Assembly (NCBI RefSeq): GCF_004010325.2
Contig: NZ_SADR02000031.1
Span: forward strand, 1 to 64,000
DNA length: 64,000 nt
Source of the DNA: Mesorhizobium sp. M00.F.Ca.ET.216.01.1.1
GTDB taxonomy: Bacteria > Pseudomonadota > Alphaproteobacteria > Rhizobiales > Rhizobiaceae
Direction of reading: 5' to 3'
Shown here: positions 26,861-35,344 of the stretch, in pieces
How positions within the stretch are numbered: the first letter of the stretch is position 1
Layout: each line of letters opens with the position of its first letter
Notes under the pieces: model-generated
What the model was told of the DNA's origin: nothing
Seen by the model: the letters and a program-made list of their open reading frames with translations, nothing else
Database searches by the model: none
Translations under genes and position numbers: made by a program

Positions 26861-26910
26861 TACCGGCTCAGAATTAGCCGATCCGGCCGACTTGAACGGT
26901 CATTCTGGCT

Positions 26911-27128
26911 TTGCAGCGTGTCTCGCTTGCGAATTTCCGAAAACTGGTTGCCCCGCTGATTACCACCATGGCCAGCATTTACACCGGGCTGGCCGCCGAC
27001 ATCGCATTTGGCATCGTCTACACCAGCGCCCGTATCTCGCTTTCCGAATGTGCGCGGGAGTTGGCCAGCTTGCGCGTCCTCGGCTCCACCCGGGGCGAAG
27101 TACTGCGCATCCTCCTGCTCGAACTCGC
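26911..27128 (+). pseudogene. Relic of an FtsX/MacB-like ABC transporter permease
   Basis: A frame of about 72 codons encodes the peptide LITTMASIYTGLAADIAFGI with the following YTSARISLSECARELASLRV and GEVLRILLLELA, the conserved cytoplasmic loop and helix of FtsX-like permeases (normally followed by a further helix). Upstream coding sequence and the final helices are missing. Immediately after LLLELA the sequence joins an adaptor-protein fragment, so this is a deletion product. Confidence 0.7.
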
Positions 27129-27451
27129 ATGACCATCGACTTCGCTGACCCTCCCGCGAAATGGTCGGCTCTGGGATATGATTATCGGGTGATCGTGCAT
27201 GTCACGATTTGGCAAGCCGAAGACGTCCTGACCATGCCGGTCGGCGCCCTGTTCCGACAAGGGGACGACTGGACGGTGTTCGCGCTCAAGGATGGCCGCG
27301 CACGCGCGACCATCATAAGGATCGGTCAGCGAAACAACCGACAGCGGAAGTTCTGTCGGGCCTTGCCGCAGGCGATAGCGTGGTGCTGCACCCGAGCGAC
27401 AGGGTAAAGGACGGTGTGGTCGTTGCGGGGCGCGATGTTCGACAAGCCGAA
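27129..27451 (+). pseudogene. Relic of the C-terminus of an HlyD/RND-type periplasmic adaptor
   Basis: Codons from 27129 encode DPPAKWSALGYDYRVIVHVT then VLTMPVGALFRQGDDWTVFA, the beta-barrel and membrane-proximal end of membrane fusion proteins. The frame breaks near 27340, where one missing G in CGACAGCGGAAG would restore AEVLSGLAAGDSVVLHPSDR and the natural end around 27451. The N-terminal two thirds are absent. Together with the permease fragment this is what remains of a deleted exporter operon. Confidence 0.72.
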
Positions 27452-27611
27452 AACGATCCCGACGGCCAGCAGCTTCAGCCCGTTTTTCGCAACCAGTTTA
27501 GACTAATACTTCCGCCGAGCGCCGGAACGAAGGCCGTGAGGGATAATCTTCTTTTGCGATTTCTGAACACCCCCGCACGCGCCAGAGGTGTCCGCCGGCT
27601 AGTGGGCTGTA

Positions 27612-27695
27612 GTTCGTCGTTTTGCGAATAACCTCCAGGACCGCGTCGAGTGCCTCGCGATTGGCATGGGTATCACACAGTATCGCGATGGGCAT
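27612..27695 (-). pseudogene. N-terminal stub of a metallophosphoesterase
   Basis: The minus-strand frame from ATG 27695 encodes MPIAILCDTHANREALDAVL and a few more residues before homology ends. The D-x-H-x-N pattern (DTHAN) is the first metal-binding block of calcineurin-like phosphoesterases (usually DIHGN), but none of the later metal-binding blocks follow. The frame continues as unrelated sequence, so this is a truncated remnant. Confidence 0.55.
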
Positions 27696-27818
27696 TCTGT
27701 TTCATCGTGGCGCTACACCGCGTCCCGCGTCAGCGGTCATGCGAATGAGCTAGTGGTGTCGCAACACTCTGCTAGGTCGCCCACTGCGCGTAGCCAGTCG
27801 CAGCCGCCGCGATCCCTT

Positions 27819-27832
27819 TGACGCAGATCAAC
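27819..27832 (+). promoter_or_regulatory. FixK/FNR-type box (TTGACGCAGATCAA)
   Basis: TTGAC-GCAG-ATCAA ends 80 bp before the start of the HlyD gene at 27913, the first gene of the three-gene exporter operon. Confidence 0.8.
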
Positions 27833-27912
27833 GCTCGTTCGCGGCATTCGGGCAAGGGTGGAAACGAGGCAGGGACCGCGTGTTTCCTTCTTGGCAGATC
27901 AGGAATTGACAA

Positions 27913-29046
27913 ATGTCCAATACCGAGGCCGTTGACGCCGGCGGCACCGAAATGATGCTCCCCTCGAACGCCCCTTCGGCGGGCCGAATGCTCGTGCCAG
28001 GCCCACCTGAGCGCCATCTTCCGGAGCTCGTTCCTGCCTCCGCCGTGAGATCGCGCGCTCGGCTTTGGCTCGGGTTGGCGCTGGTTGTGGTTGCCGGCGT
28101 GGCCGCGACAGCGGGATATTGGTGGCAGCATGCCGAGCCTCGACTACCCGTCGGGATCGCGTTTGGCAACGGAAGGGTCGAAGCCGACGAGATCGACATC
28201 GCGACCAAGTTCAGCGGCCGCATCGCCGCGCTCCTCGTTGACGAGGGTGATACCGTTCGCGCAGGCCAGGTGGTCGCGAGGATGGACACGCAGGACCTTG
28301 AGATGTCGCTCCACAAAGTCGAGGCGCAAGTGCTCGGGGCCAGCCGGATGCTCGACGAAGCGCAGGCCGATGTCCAGCAGCAGAAGGCGCAGGCGAAGCT
28401 CGCCGAGCAGCAGCTCACCCGCACGATCGTCCTCGTCGACAGGGGTTACGCAACGGCCGAGGTCCTCGACCAACGCCACCAGCAGATGAGCGCCGCCAGT
28501 GCCGCACTCGCAGCAGCCAATGCGCGCGTCGGGCAGGCCGAACAGATGCTGGCGGCCGCCAATCACGATGCCGACCTCTATCGGATCAACATCGCCGACA
28601 ATTCGCTCGTCGCCCCGCGCGACGGCCGTGTCCAGTATCGCCTTGCCAATATCGGCGAGGTCGTCGGCGCCGGTGGCAAGGTCCTGACCATTCTCGACAC
28701 CGGCTATGTCTATATGGACATCTTCCTGCCCACGGCGGAGGCCGGTCGCACGACCGTGGGCAGCGACGCGCGCATCGTGCTCGACGCCGCGCCCAAAGCG
28801 CCAATCCCGGCCAAGGTGGTCTTCGTCTCCGGAGAGGCGCAGTTCACGCCCAAGGCGGTGGAGACCAAGGCAGAACGCGACAAGTTAATGTTCCGCGTCC
28901 GCGTGCGCGTCGACCCGGACCATCTCAGCACTCATGCGGCGGAGATGAGCTCGGGTCTGCCCGGGCTCGCCTATGTTCGGCTCAACGGTGACGTCGAGTG
29001 GCCGGCCTCTCTTGCGCTGGGGCGGACGGATGAGCCATCCCGCTAG
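27913..29046 (+). CDS. HlyD-family membrane fusion protein of an RbbA-type exporter
   Basis: The 377-residue protein has one N-terminal membrane anchor (residues about 50-72, LWLGLALVVVAGVAATAGYW), a lipoyl-like half (ATKFSGRIAALLVDEGDTVR), a long coiled-coil hairpin rich in Ala/Gln/Glu (about 135-220) and the second lipoyl half (NSLVAPRDGRVQYRLANIGE). The order adaptor, fused ATPase-permease, permease is that of the E. coli yhiI-rbbA-yhhJ locus. The next gene starts inside its last codons (17-base overlap). A FixK-type box lies upstream. Confidence 0.88.
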   Translation: MSNTEAVDAGGTEMMLPSNAPSAGRMLVPGPPERHLPELVPASAVRSRARLWLGLALVVVAGVAATAGYWWQHAEPRLPVGIAFGNGRVEADEIDIATKFSGRIAALLVDEGDTVRAGQVVARMDTQDLEMSLHKVEAQVLGASRMLDEAQADVQQQKAQAKLAEQQLTRTIVLVDRGYATAEVLDQRHQQMSAASAALAAANARVGQAEQMLAAANHDADLYRINIADNSLVAPRDGRVQYRLANIGEVVGAGGKVLTILDTGYVYMDIFLPTAEAGRTTVGSDARIVLDAAPKAPIPAKVVFVSGEAQFTPKAVETKAERDKLMFRVRVRVDPDHLSTHAAEMSSGLPGLAYVRLNGDVEWPASLALGRTDEPSR

Positions 29047-31765
29047 TCCGGTCATAGCCGTCGACGGGCTCTCGCACCGCTACGGTCGCACGCTCGCGCT
29101 CGACAGCGTGACGCTCACGGTCCCGGCTGGTGCGCTCGTCGGACTGATCGGCCCGGACGGCGTCGGCAAGTCGACGCTGCTCGGCTTGGTCGCCGGGGCC
29201 AAGCGCATCCAGACGGGCCATGTTGCGGTTCTCGGCGGTGACCAGGCCGACGGACGCCATCGATCGGCTGTGTGCCCGCGCATCGCCTACATGCCGCAGG
29301 GGCTCGGCAAGAACCTCTATCCCGATCTAAGCGTCAAGGAGAACATCGACTTCTTCGGGCGCCTGTTCGGCGAGCCGGCGCGCGAGCGCGCCTGGCGCAT
29401 CGATGCGCTGCTCGAGGCGACCGGCCTTGCTTCCTTCTCTAACCGCCCTGCCAAGAACCTTTCTGGTGGCATGCGGCAGAAGCTCGGCCTGTGCTGCGCA
29501 CTGGTCCACGACCCCGACCTCCTCATTCTCGACGAGCCGACTACGGGCGTCGACCCACTGTCGCGCCGGCAATTCTGGGAGCTGATCGAGCGCATGCGCG
29601 CGGGGCGGCCCGGCATGAGCGTGGTGGTGGCCACCGCCTACATGGAGGAGGCCGAGCGCTTCGATGACCTCATCGCCATGAATGCCGGCCGCATCCTCGC
29701 AACTGGCACGCCGGCCGAGCTCAAGCGGCTGACCGGGCAGGAAAGGCTGGAGGAAGGCTTCATCGCGCTGTTGCCGGAGGCTGTTCGCGCCGGGCGCCGC
29801 ACTCTCTTCGTCCCGCCGCGCCCGCCGGGCGAGCACGAGATGGCCATCGTCGCCAGCGGCCTCACCCGACGCTTCGGCGAATTCGTGGCGGTGGACCGTG
29901 CGAGCTTCGCCATCGAGCGCGGCGAGATCTTCGGCTTTCTCGGTTCGAACGGCTGCGGCAAGACAACGACGATGAAGATGTTGACTGGTCTGCTGCCGGC
30001 CTCCGAAGGAACGGCAAGGCTGTTCGGGCAACCGATCGACGGCACCGATGTGCGCCTGCGGCGGCGCGTCGGCTACATGTCTCAATCGTTCTCGCTTTAT
30101 ACCGAGCTGACCGTGCGGCAGAATCTCGACCTGCACGCACGCCTCTTCCATATCGCCGCCGATAGGGCAAAATCGCGCATCGCCGGGCTTGTCGAGCGGT
30201 TCGGCTTCGGCCCTTATATGGACCAGCGGGCGGCGCAGCTGCCGCTTGGCATCCGCCAACGACTCTCGCTTGCCGTCGCCGTGGTGCATGAGCCGGAGCT
30301 CCTCATCCTCGACGAGCCGACCTCAGGGGTCGATCCGCTTGCCCGTGACAGCTTCTGGGAGCTCCTCGTCGAGCTTTCGCGGCAGCAAGACATCACCATC
30401 TTCGTCTCGACCCACTTCATGAACGAGGCGGCGCGCTGCGACCGCGTCGCGCTGATGCATGGCGGCAGGGTGCTCGCCACCGGCACGCCCAATGAACTGG
30501 TCCAAGCCAGTGGCGCAGCCGATCTCGAGGAAGCATTTGTTGACTATCTCCAGGCCGCAAGCAGCGAGAATGCCAGCTCTGTCAGGCGCCTGCCTGAAGC
30601 CGGGACTACCGCGATCCCCTCACCCCGGCCTACGCGGTCGCGCGCCGGCTTCAGCCTGGAACGGCTTCTAGCCTATTCGCGGCGCGAAGCGCTGGAGCTT
30701 TGGCGCGATCCGGTGCGGCTCGGCTTCGCCATCCTTGGCACGGCATTCCTTATGGTGGTCTTCGGGCTCGGCATCAACACTGACGTCAACCGTTTGACCT
30801 TTGCTGCTCTCGATCGAGACAACACGCCGGAGAGTCGGGCCTATCTGCAGGAGTTCCGCGGATCGCCCTATTTTGCCGAACGCAAAGTGCTGACCAGCTA
30901 CGAGGAACTCGACGAGGAGCTGCGCAGCGGCACTTTCGCGCTGGCCATTGAGGTCCCGCCAGGCTTCGGCCGCGATATCCGCCGTGGCGCGACGCCCGAG
31001 ATCGGTGCCTGGGTCGACGGCGCCATGCCCTTCCATGCCGAGACGGCCCGCGGATATCTAGCTGGCGTGCATCAGCAGTATCTCGCAGATCGTGCGGCGG
31101 CGGTCGGCAGCCGGCCGGCGCCGCCGGCCGTCGAGACCCGGTTCCTCTACAACCAGGACTTCAAGAGCGTCTTTGCCATGGTGCCCGGGACCATCGCGAT
31201 GCTGCTCGCATTCATGCCGGCCATGTTGATGGCGGTCGGTGTCGTCAGGGAGAAGGAGCTGGGCTCGATCACCAATCTCTACGTCACTCCCGTGACGCGA
31301 CTCGAATTTCTCCTGGGCAAGCAACTCCCCTATGTTATCCTCTCCCTGGTTAGCTTTATCATCCTCTTCGCCATGGCCGTTTTTCTGTTCGGCGTGGCAC
31401 TGAAGGGCAGCTTCTGGGTGCTCCTTCTCGGTGCGCTTCTCTACGTGACGGCGATGACCGGCTACGGTCTGGTGATCTCGACATTCACGCGAACCCAGAT
31501 CGCCGCGCTCTTCGTTGCGGGAATCACCACCTCACTGCCCGCGGTGCAGTTCTCCGGCATGTTGACGCCCGTCTCCTCTCTGGTGGGTTTCCCGGCCTTC
31601 ATGGCCCACACTTTCCCGGCGATGTATTTCATGCGCATCTCGGTCGGCACTTTCACCAAGGCACTCGGCTTCCAGGAGCTCGCCGGGAGCCTGCTGGCCC
31701 TTACGGCCTTCATCCCTCTCCTCACCTTGGCCAGCCTGGCTTTTCTCCGCCGGCAGGAGCAATGA
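29030..31765 (+). CDS. RbbA-like fused ABC protein: two ATPase domains plus permease
   Basis: The 911-residue protein has the same length as E. coli RbbA. ATPase 1 has Walker A GPDGVGKST, signature LSGGMRQK and Walker B LLILDEPTTGVDP (residues about 1-240). ATPase 2 has Walker A GSNGCGKTT and Walker B LLILDEPTSGVDP, but its signature is degenerate (LPLGIRQRLS). The C-terminal third is an ABC-2 type permease with about six helices and a large periplasmic loop. RbbA binds ribosomes in E. coli, but the linked adaptor and permease suggest an exporter. ATG 29030 overlaps the adaptor gene. Confidence 0.88.
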   Translation: MSHPASPVIAVDGLSHRYGRTLALDSVTLTVPAGALVGLIGPDGVGKSTLLGLVAGAKRIQTGHVAVLGGDQADGRHRSAVCPRIAYMPQGLGKNLYPDLSVKENIDFFGRLFGEPARERAWRIDALLEATGLASFSNRPAKNLSGGMRQKLGLCCALVHDPDLLILDEPTTGVDPLSRRQFWELIERMRAGRPGMSVVVATAYMEEAERFDDLIAMNAGRILATGTPAELKRLTGQERLEEGFIALLPEAVRAGRRTLFVPPRPPGEHEMAIVASGLTRRFGEFVAVDRASFAIERGEIFGFLGSNGCGKTTTMKMLTGLLPASEGTARLFGQPIDGTDVRLRRRVGYMSQSFSLYTELTVRQNLDLHARLFHIAADRAKSRIAGLVERFGFGPYMDQRAAQLPLGIRQRLSLAVAVVHEPELLILDEPTSGVDPLARDSFWELLVELSRQQDITIFVSTHFMNEAARCDRVALMHGGRVLATGTPNELVQASGAADLEEAFVDYLQAASSENASSVRRLPEAGTTAIPSPRPTRSRAGFSLERLLAYSRREALELWRDPVRLGFAILGTAFLMVVFGLGINTDVNRLTFAALDRDNTPESRAYLQEFRGSPYFAERKVLTSYEELDEELRSGTFALAIEVPPGFGRDIRRGATPEIGAWVDGAMPFHAETARGYLAGVHQQYLADRAAAVGSRPAPPAVETRFLYNQDFKSVFAMVPGTIAMLLAFMPAMLMAVGVVREKELGSITNLYVTPVTRLEFLLGKQLPYVILSLVSFIILFAMAVFLFGVALKGSFWVLLLGALLYVTAMTGYGLVISTFTRTQIAALFVAGITTSLPAVQFSGMLTPVSSLVGFPAFMAHTFPAMYFMRISVGTFTKALGFQELAGSLLALTAFIPLLTLASLAFLRRQEQ

Positions 31766-31776
31766 GGAGCAATGAC

Positions 31777-32907
31777 ATGATGCAGCATCTGGCGAACATC
31801 TTCTGGCTCGGTACCAAGGAGTTGCGGAGCTTCTCGCGCGATTTCGTACTCTTCGGCTTCGTCGTCTATTCTTTCACGTTGGCGGTCTATGCGCAGGCCG
31901 AGAGCCCGGCGCAGGAGGTCCACAACTCTGCCGTCGCTATCGTCGACGAGGACCATTCGGCCCTGTCGCACGCGATTGCCGCGGCTCTGCTGCCGCCCTA
32001 TTTCAGTCGCCCGACTGAGATCGCGGCCGGTCAGGTTGATCGGCTGATGGACACGGCCCGCAGCACGTTCGTCCTCGATATCCCGCCGCATTTCGAGCGC
32101 GACATCAAGGCGGGGCGCCAGCCGGCCATCCAGGCCAATATCGACGCCACCGCCATGATGCAGGCCGGCATCGGCGCCGGCTATCTGCAGCAGATCGTCG
32201 CTCTCGAAATCGCTCGCTTTGCCACGCGTGCCGAACCGTCGCGGGCCGAGCCAGTGAATCTCGCCGTCCGCGTCGCCTTCAATCCCAACCTCACCACGCA
32301 ACTCTTCAACGCGGTCATGGCCATCATCGGCAACGTCAACATGCTGGCCATCATACTTGCGGGCGCAGCCATCATCCGCGAGCGAGAGCACGGCACCATG
32401 GACCATCTGCTGATCATGCCGCTTACGCCTTTCGAGATTGCAGCTGCCAAGGTGTGGGCAAATGGCCTGGTGATCACCGTCGCGGTCGGCCTGTCACTGT
32501 GGCTGGTGATAGAGACACTGCTTGGAATTCGGATCGTCGGCTCCGTTCCGCTCTTCATGGCGGGCGTTGTGCTTTATTTGTTCTTCGCCACCGCCATCGG
32601 CATCTTCCTGGGCACGGTCGCCCGCTCGATGCCTCAGCTTGGGCTCCTCTTCATCCTGATCGCCCTGCCGATGAACATCCTCTCCGGTGGCAACACGCCG
32701 CTCGACAGCATGCCGACGTTCCTACGAGGGGTAATGCAATTGTCACCCTCGACTCATTTCGTGAGCTTCGCTCAGGCGATACTTTATCGCGGTGCTGGCA
32801 TTGAAGTGGTGTGGCCGCAATTCGCCATGGTCGGTCTGGTCGGTGGTGTATTCTTCGTCCTGTCCGTCACGCGTTTCCGCAAGATCAGTGCCACGGCCGC
32901 GATGTGA
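31777..32907 (+). CDS. ABC-2 type permease (YhhJ-like)
   Basis: The 376-residue protein has one N-terminal helix (FVLFGFVVYSFTLAVYA), a periplasmic domain of about 150 residues and five C-terminal helices, ending LVGGVFFVLSVTRFRKI. The motif EREHGTMDHLLIMPLTPFEI is the standard cytoplasmic loop of ABC-2 permeases. It is the third member of the adaptor/RbbA/permease operon. ATG 31777 has GGAG at a 7-base spacing; ATG 31762, overlapping the previous stop as ATGA, is the alternative. Confidence 0.88.
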   Translation: MMQHLANIFWLGTKELRSFSRDFVLFGFVVYSFTLAVYAQAESPAQEVHNSAVAIVDEDHSALSHAIAAALLPPYFSRPTEIAAGQVDRLMDTARSTFVLDIPPHFERDIKAGRQPAIQANIDATAMMQAGIGAGYLQQIVALEIARFATRAEPSRAEPVNLAVRVAFNPNLTTQLFNAVMAIIGNVNMLAIILAGAAIIREREHGTMDHLLIMPLTPFEIAAAKVWANGLVITVAVGLSLWLVIETLLGIRIVGSVPLFMAGVVLYLFFATAIGIFLGTVARSMPQLGLLFILIALPMNILSGGNTPLDSMPTFLRGVMQLSPSTHFVSFAQAILYRGAGIEVVWPQFAMVGLVGGVFFVLSVTRFRKISATAAM

Positions 32908-32992
32908 GGTCAGCGCAAGCGCGATTTCGTGCCTGCCGGCAGAAGGCGTCGACGCGCGCGACCGCGGTTAAGATGGACCAGAGGCTTGCCCG

Positions 32993-33640
32993 ATGCTGCC
33001 CTTCACCCGTGATCAGTTTCTCGCCAATCTGGTTTCATACAATGAAGCCATCTGGCCGGTGCAACTGGCGGCATTTGCCATTGGCGTCCTCGCCGTGGCC
33101 CTGTTGTTTTGGCCACCGCGAATGGCGGATCGCCTGATCGCCAGCATCCTGGCGGTCATGTGGCTGTGGACGGGCGTTGCGTATCACTGGCTCCATTTCA
33201 CCGAGATCAACAAGGCCGCGCTCATCTTTGGGGCCTCCTTCGTTGTGCAGGGAGCCATGCTGGCCTATGTCGGCGTCGTCAGGGGTCAACTGCGTTTTGG
33301 CTCGGGTTCTGGACCTGCCGCAAGCGTGGGAATTGCCTTTGTCGCCTATGCGGCCGTCCTTTACCCACTTCTAGGCATCTGGACGGGTCACGCATACCCC
33401 GAAATGCCCGTGTTCGGTGTCACGCCCTGTCCGGTGACGATTTTCACCTTCGGATTCTTCCTCCTTGCAAAGCCGCCCATGTCGCGGTGGCTGCTCGCGA
33501 TCCCTTTCATCTGGTCGTTGATCGGAGGAAGCGCAGCGTTCCTCCTCGGCGTGCCGCAAGACTGGCTGCTTCTCGTCAGCGGTGTCGTTGCCGTCTTCTT
33601 GGTCGTTGCCTACCACAGGGAAGCCGATTGGAAGGCCTGA
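32993..33640 (+). CDS. DUF6064-family membrane protein
   Basis: The 215-residue protein has about six or seven hydrophobic helices, opening with LPFTRDQFLANLVSYNEAIW, the recognisable start of DUF6064. Other family marks are WTGVAYHWLHFTEINKAA and GVTPCPVTIFTFGFFLLA. The function is unknown. It is 85 bp after the exporter operon and could be cotranscribed; no FixK box of its own is seen. Confidence 0.78.
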   Translation: MLPFTRDQFLANLVSYNEAIWPVQLAAFAIGVLAVALLFWPPRMADRLIASILAVMWLWTGVAYHWLHFTEINKAALIFGASFVVQGAMLAYVGVVRGQLRFGSGSGPAASVGIAFVAYAAVLYPLLGIWTGHAYPEMPVFGVTPCPVTIFTFGFFLLAKPPMSRWLLAIPFIWSLIGGSAAFLLGVPQDWLLLVSGVVAVFLVVAYHREADWKA

Positions 33641-33804
33641 AATCCTCAGAAGCCGATGTCTTGTCTTACATTCCCTCCTGCTACTCCGGACTGACTGCAC
33701 TTAACTTAACGACGCTGCCATAAAGCTGATCACGCCGATCGAGGGCCACCAACGCTTGCCATTTTGAACGGCTCCCAGTGATGTCCGCGATTGGCTCTAG
33801 GTAG

Positions 33805-33819
33805 TTTCCCGTAGGGACA
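33805..33819 (+). promoter_or_regulatory. Candidate activator site before fixK (GTAGTTTCCCGTAGGGACA region)
   Basis: The segment containing TTTCCCGTAGGGACA lies 65 bp before ATG 33884. It resembles the TTTCCC(G/T)TA-type FixJ sites reported before rhizobial fixK and nifA genes, and a nearly perfect palindromic version (TTTCCCGTAGGGAAA) precedes the fixK relic at 16203-16217. No TTGAT-type box is present here, so this fixK is probably switched on by a different regulator, perhaps a FixLJ-like system. That is inference. Confidence 0.5.
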
Positions 33820-33883
33820 TAACCGAATTTCGCGACCCACGGATTCGCGCGATTGCTGTGTCACGGAAACCGGGGAAACAGCC

Positions 33884-34531
33884 ATGTACGCCTACACGAC
33901 CTCCAGCATTTCAGCACCGTCGCAGTCCGCCCAGCCGAGCCTGCCTGCGGCATTCGACGTCGCACCACTGCAACCGGTCAGCTTCTTTCCCGCCGGTGCG
34001 GAAATCTACGCCCAGGGCGAAAAGGCTGGAACCTTCTACCAGGTCGAGTTCGGCGCCGTCCGCATCTATCGTCTGCTTGCCGACGGGCGCCGGCAGATAA
34101 GTGCCTTCCATCTGGCCGGGGAAACATTCGGCTTCGAAGCAGGCACGACGCATCATTTCTTCGCCGAGGCGATCAACGCCACCGCCATCCGCACCTTCCG
34201 CTTCGCCGCCGGAGCCGACATGTCCGATCGGCTGCTGCCCCTTGCTCTCAAAGGGCTGACAAGAGCTCAGGAACACCTATTGGTTCTTGGCCGCCAGAAC
34301 GCCATCGAACGCATTGCTGCTTTCCTGGTCGACATGGCGGAGCGGCAGGGCGGATTGCGGCAGGTGGAACTTCCAATGTCGCGCATGGACATCGGCGACT
34401 ATCTCGGCCTCACCATCGAGACCGTATCGCGGGTCTTCACCCGGCTTAAGGACAAGGGCGTCATCCGCCTGCCAAGCCTGCGCAGCATCGAAATCGTCAA
34501 GCATGACGCGCTTCATGCGATGAGCGAGTGA
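33884..34531 (+). CDS. fixK: FixK-like Crp/Fnr family transcription regulator
   Basis: The 215-residue protein has a cAMP-receptor-like beta-barrel (about 30-130), a dimerisation helix and a C-terminal winged helix with the recognition helix TIETVSRVFTRLKDKGVI. The E..SR pattern is that of FNR/FixK proteins that read TTGAT half-sites. There are no N-terminal cysteines for an iron-sulfur cluster, so it is FixK-like and not an oxygen-sensing FnrN. It is the best candidate for the regulator of the TTGAT boxes across 0.7-36.2 kb. Confidence 0.88.
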   Translation: MYAYTTSSISAPSQSAQPSLPAAFDVAPLQPVSFFPAGAEIYAQGEKAGTFYQVEFGAVRIYRLLADGRRQISAFHLAGETFGFEAGTTHHFFAEAINATAIRTFRFAAGADMSDRLLPLALKGLTRAQEHLLVLGRQNAIERIAAFLVDMAERQGGLRQVELPMSRMDIGDYLGLTIETVSRVFTRLKDKGVIRLPSLRSIEIVKHDALHAMSE

Positions 34532-34818
34532 ATAAGCAAGGCACGATTTCTAGCCGATCGCTGGCCTTTGGCGAGGGCCGCTCCGCCGCCCCGTCGCCGC
34601 CAGCCGAGGTTTCAAAACCAATCTCGAGCGTGAGGACCGCAATCGTCGGATAACCTGAGCCGTCGCGCTTTCTCAGGCATCAGGGTCGAAAGCCAGACGA
34701 TCGCAATTCTTGACGGTCCTCGCCTTGCTGCCGAATGCATACCGCCCCGCTTATCGGTGGGGCGGATGCCGACGACTTCGCGATCTGATTGGCCAGTCGT
34801 GACGATAGTCGTTCGCGG
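34532..34818. other. Gap after fixK with no recognisable gene
   Basis: No supported gene. A minus-strand frame crosses it but resembles nothing I know. A G/C-rich inverted repeat CCGCCCC...GGGGCGG near 34742-34766 could form a hairpin and may end the fixK transcript, although no T-tract follows on the plus strand. Confidence 0.4.
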
Positions 34819-34832
34819 TTGATCCAGATCAA
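34819..34832 (+). promoter_or_regulatory. FixK/FNR-type box (TTGATCCAGATCAA)
   Basis: Perfect half-sites ending 55 bp before ATG 34888. The same 14-mer occurs again at 35331-35344. Confidence 0.85.
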
Positions 34833-34887
34833 CGCTTGTCCACCATTCGTGCGGTCTCCTCAAGCAGTGTTGTAAGGGAGAACAAAC

Positions 34888-35070
34888 GTGCCAACGGATA
34901 GCTTGCTGATCACTATCGCAGTGGTGGCGGTCTTTGCATTTTTCATGGTTGTGCTCGGCTATGCCTCTTTCGATGAATCGCGTCGTCAACCACGCAAACA
35001 GCGCATGGTGCCGGTCAAGACGGATTCGGAAGGAAGATCGCGCCGAGATTCAGTCAAGCCGAAAGCCTGA
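34888..35070 (+). CDS. Small single-span membrane protein, FixK-box preceded
   Basis: The 60-residue product has one N-terminal helix (LLITIAVVAVFAFFMVVLGY) followed by a short, strongly basic tail. Size and layout recall CcoQ-like or other small respiratory subunits, but there is no cytochrome oxidase operon here and no family was recognised. The start ATG 34888 follows AAGGGAG, and the perfect FixK-type box upstream supports it as a real gene. Its last 21 bases overlap the tail of the convergent gene at 35050-35265. Confidence 0.65.
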   Translation: MPTDSLLITIAVVAVFAFFMVVLGYASFDESRRQPRKQRMVPVKTDSEGRSRRDSVKPKA

Positions 35071-35265
35071 AGCGCCAAATATGAGATGGCGACCCGTTGT
35101 CAGGGGAACCTTGAGGATAGGTCCTTCCTCATCCCGGTCCTGTATCGGCGGTCCTGCAACGTACGAATGGCTCTTCAAGGTGGTCTGCCAGATGGTCGGA
35201 AAGTCCACGCCCTCGTTACGCGTCAAATTGCACTCCCTGACAAGCCTGGACACAACATCGGCCAT
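35050..35265 (-). CDS. Small protein of unknown function, FixK-box preceded
   Basis: From ATG 35265 the product has 71 residues, including EGVDFPTIWQTTLKSHSYV then GPILKVPLTTGRHLIF. A similar pattern (DFPTIW..LK.H..V.GPP then VPL.TG..L.F) is remembered from rhizobial small proteins in fixK-linked regions, but no domain name is known. A longer frame starts at 35331, but its ATG would fall within the FixK box, so the internal start is preferred; it puts the box 65 bp upstream, the same spacing as elsewhere. Confidence 0.6.
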   Translation of the reverse strand: MADVVSRLVRECNLTRNEGVDFPTIWQTTLKSHSYVAGPPIQDRDEEGPILKVPLTTGRHLIFGASGFRLD

Positions 35266-35330
35266 TTGGGGGCGACCTCTTCGATAAACTGCTGGGTTTT
35301 CAAAGAACAGTTTGATCTCGGCCGGCCGCA

Positions 35331-35344
35331 TTGATCCAGATCAA
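35331..35344 (-). promoter_or_regulatory. FixK/FNR-type box (TTGATCTGGATCAA on the minus strand)
   Basis: Perfect half-sites 65 bp before the small gene at 35265 (minus strand). Identical in plus-strand sequence to the box at 34819. A plus-strand target is not evident, since the next 790 bp to the right hold no clear gene. Confidence 0.8.

Noticed and set aside
34612..34989. 125-codon minus-strand frame upstream of the small FixK-box gene
   Set aside because: It would place the FixK box inside coding sequence, and the deduced protein shows no recognisable pattern.
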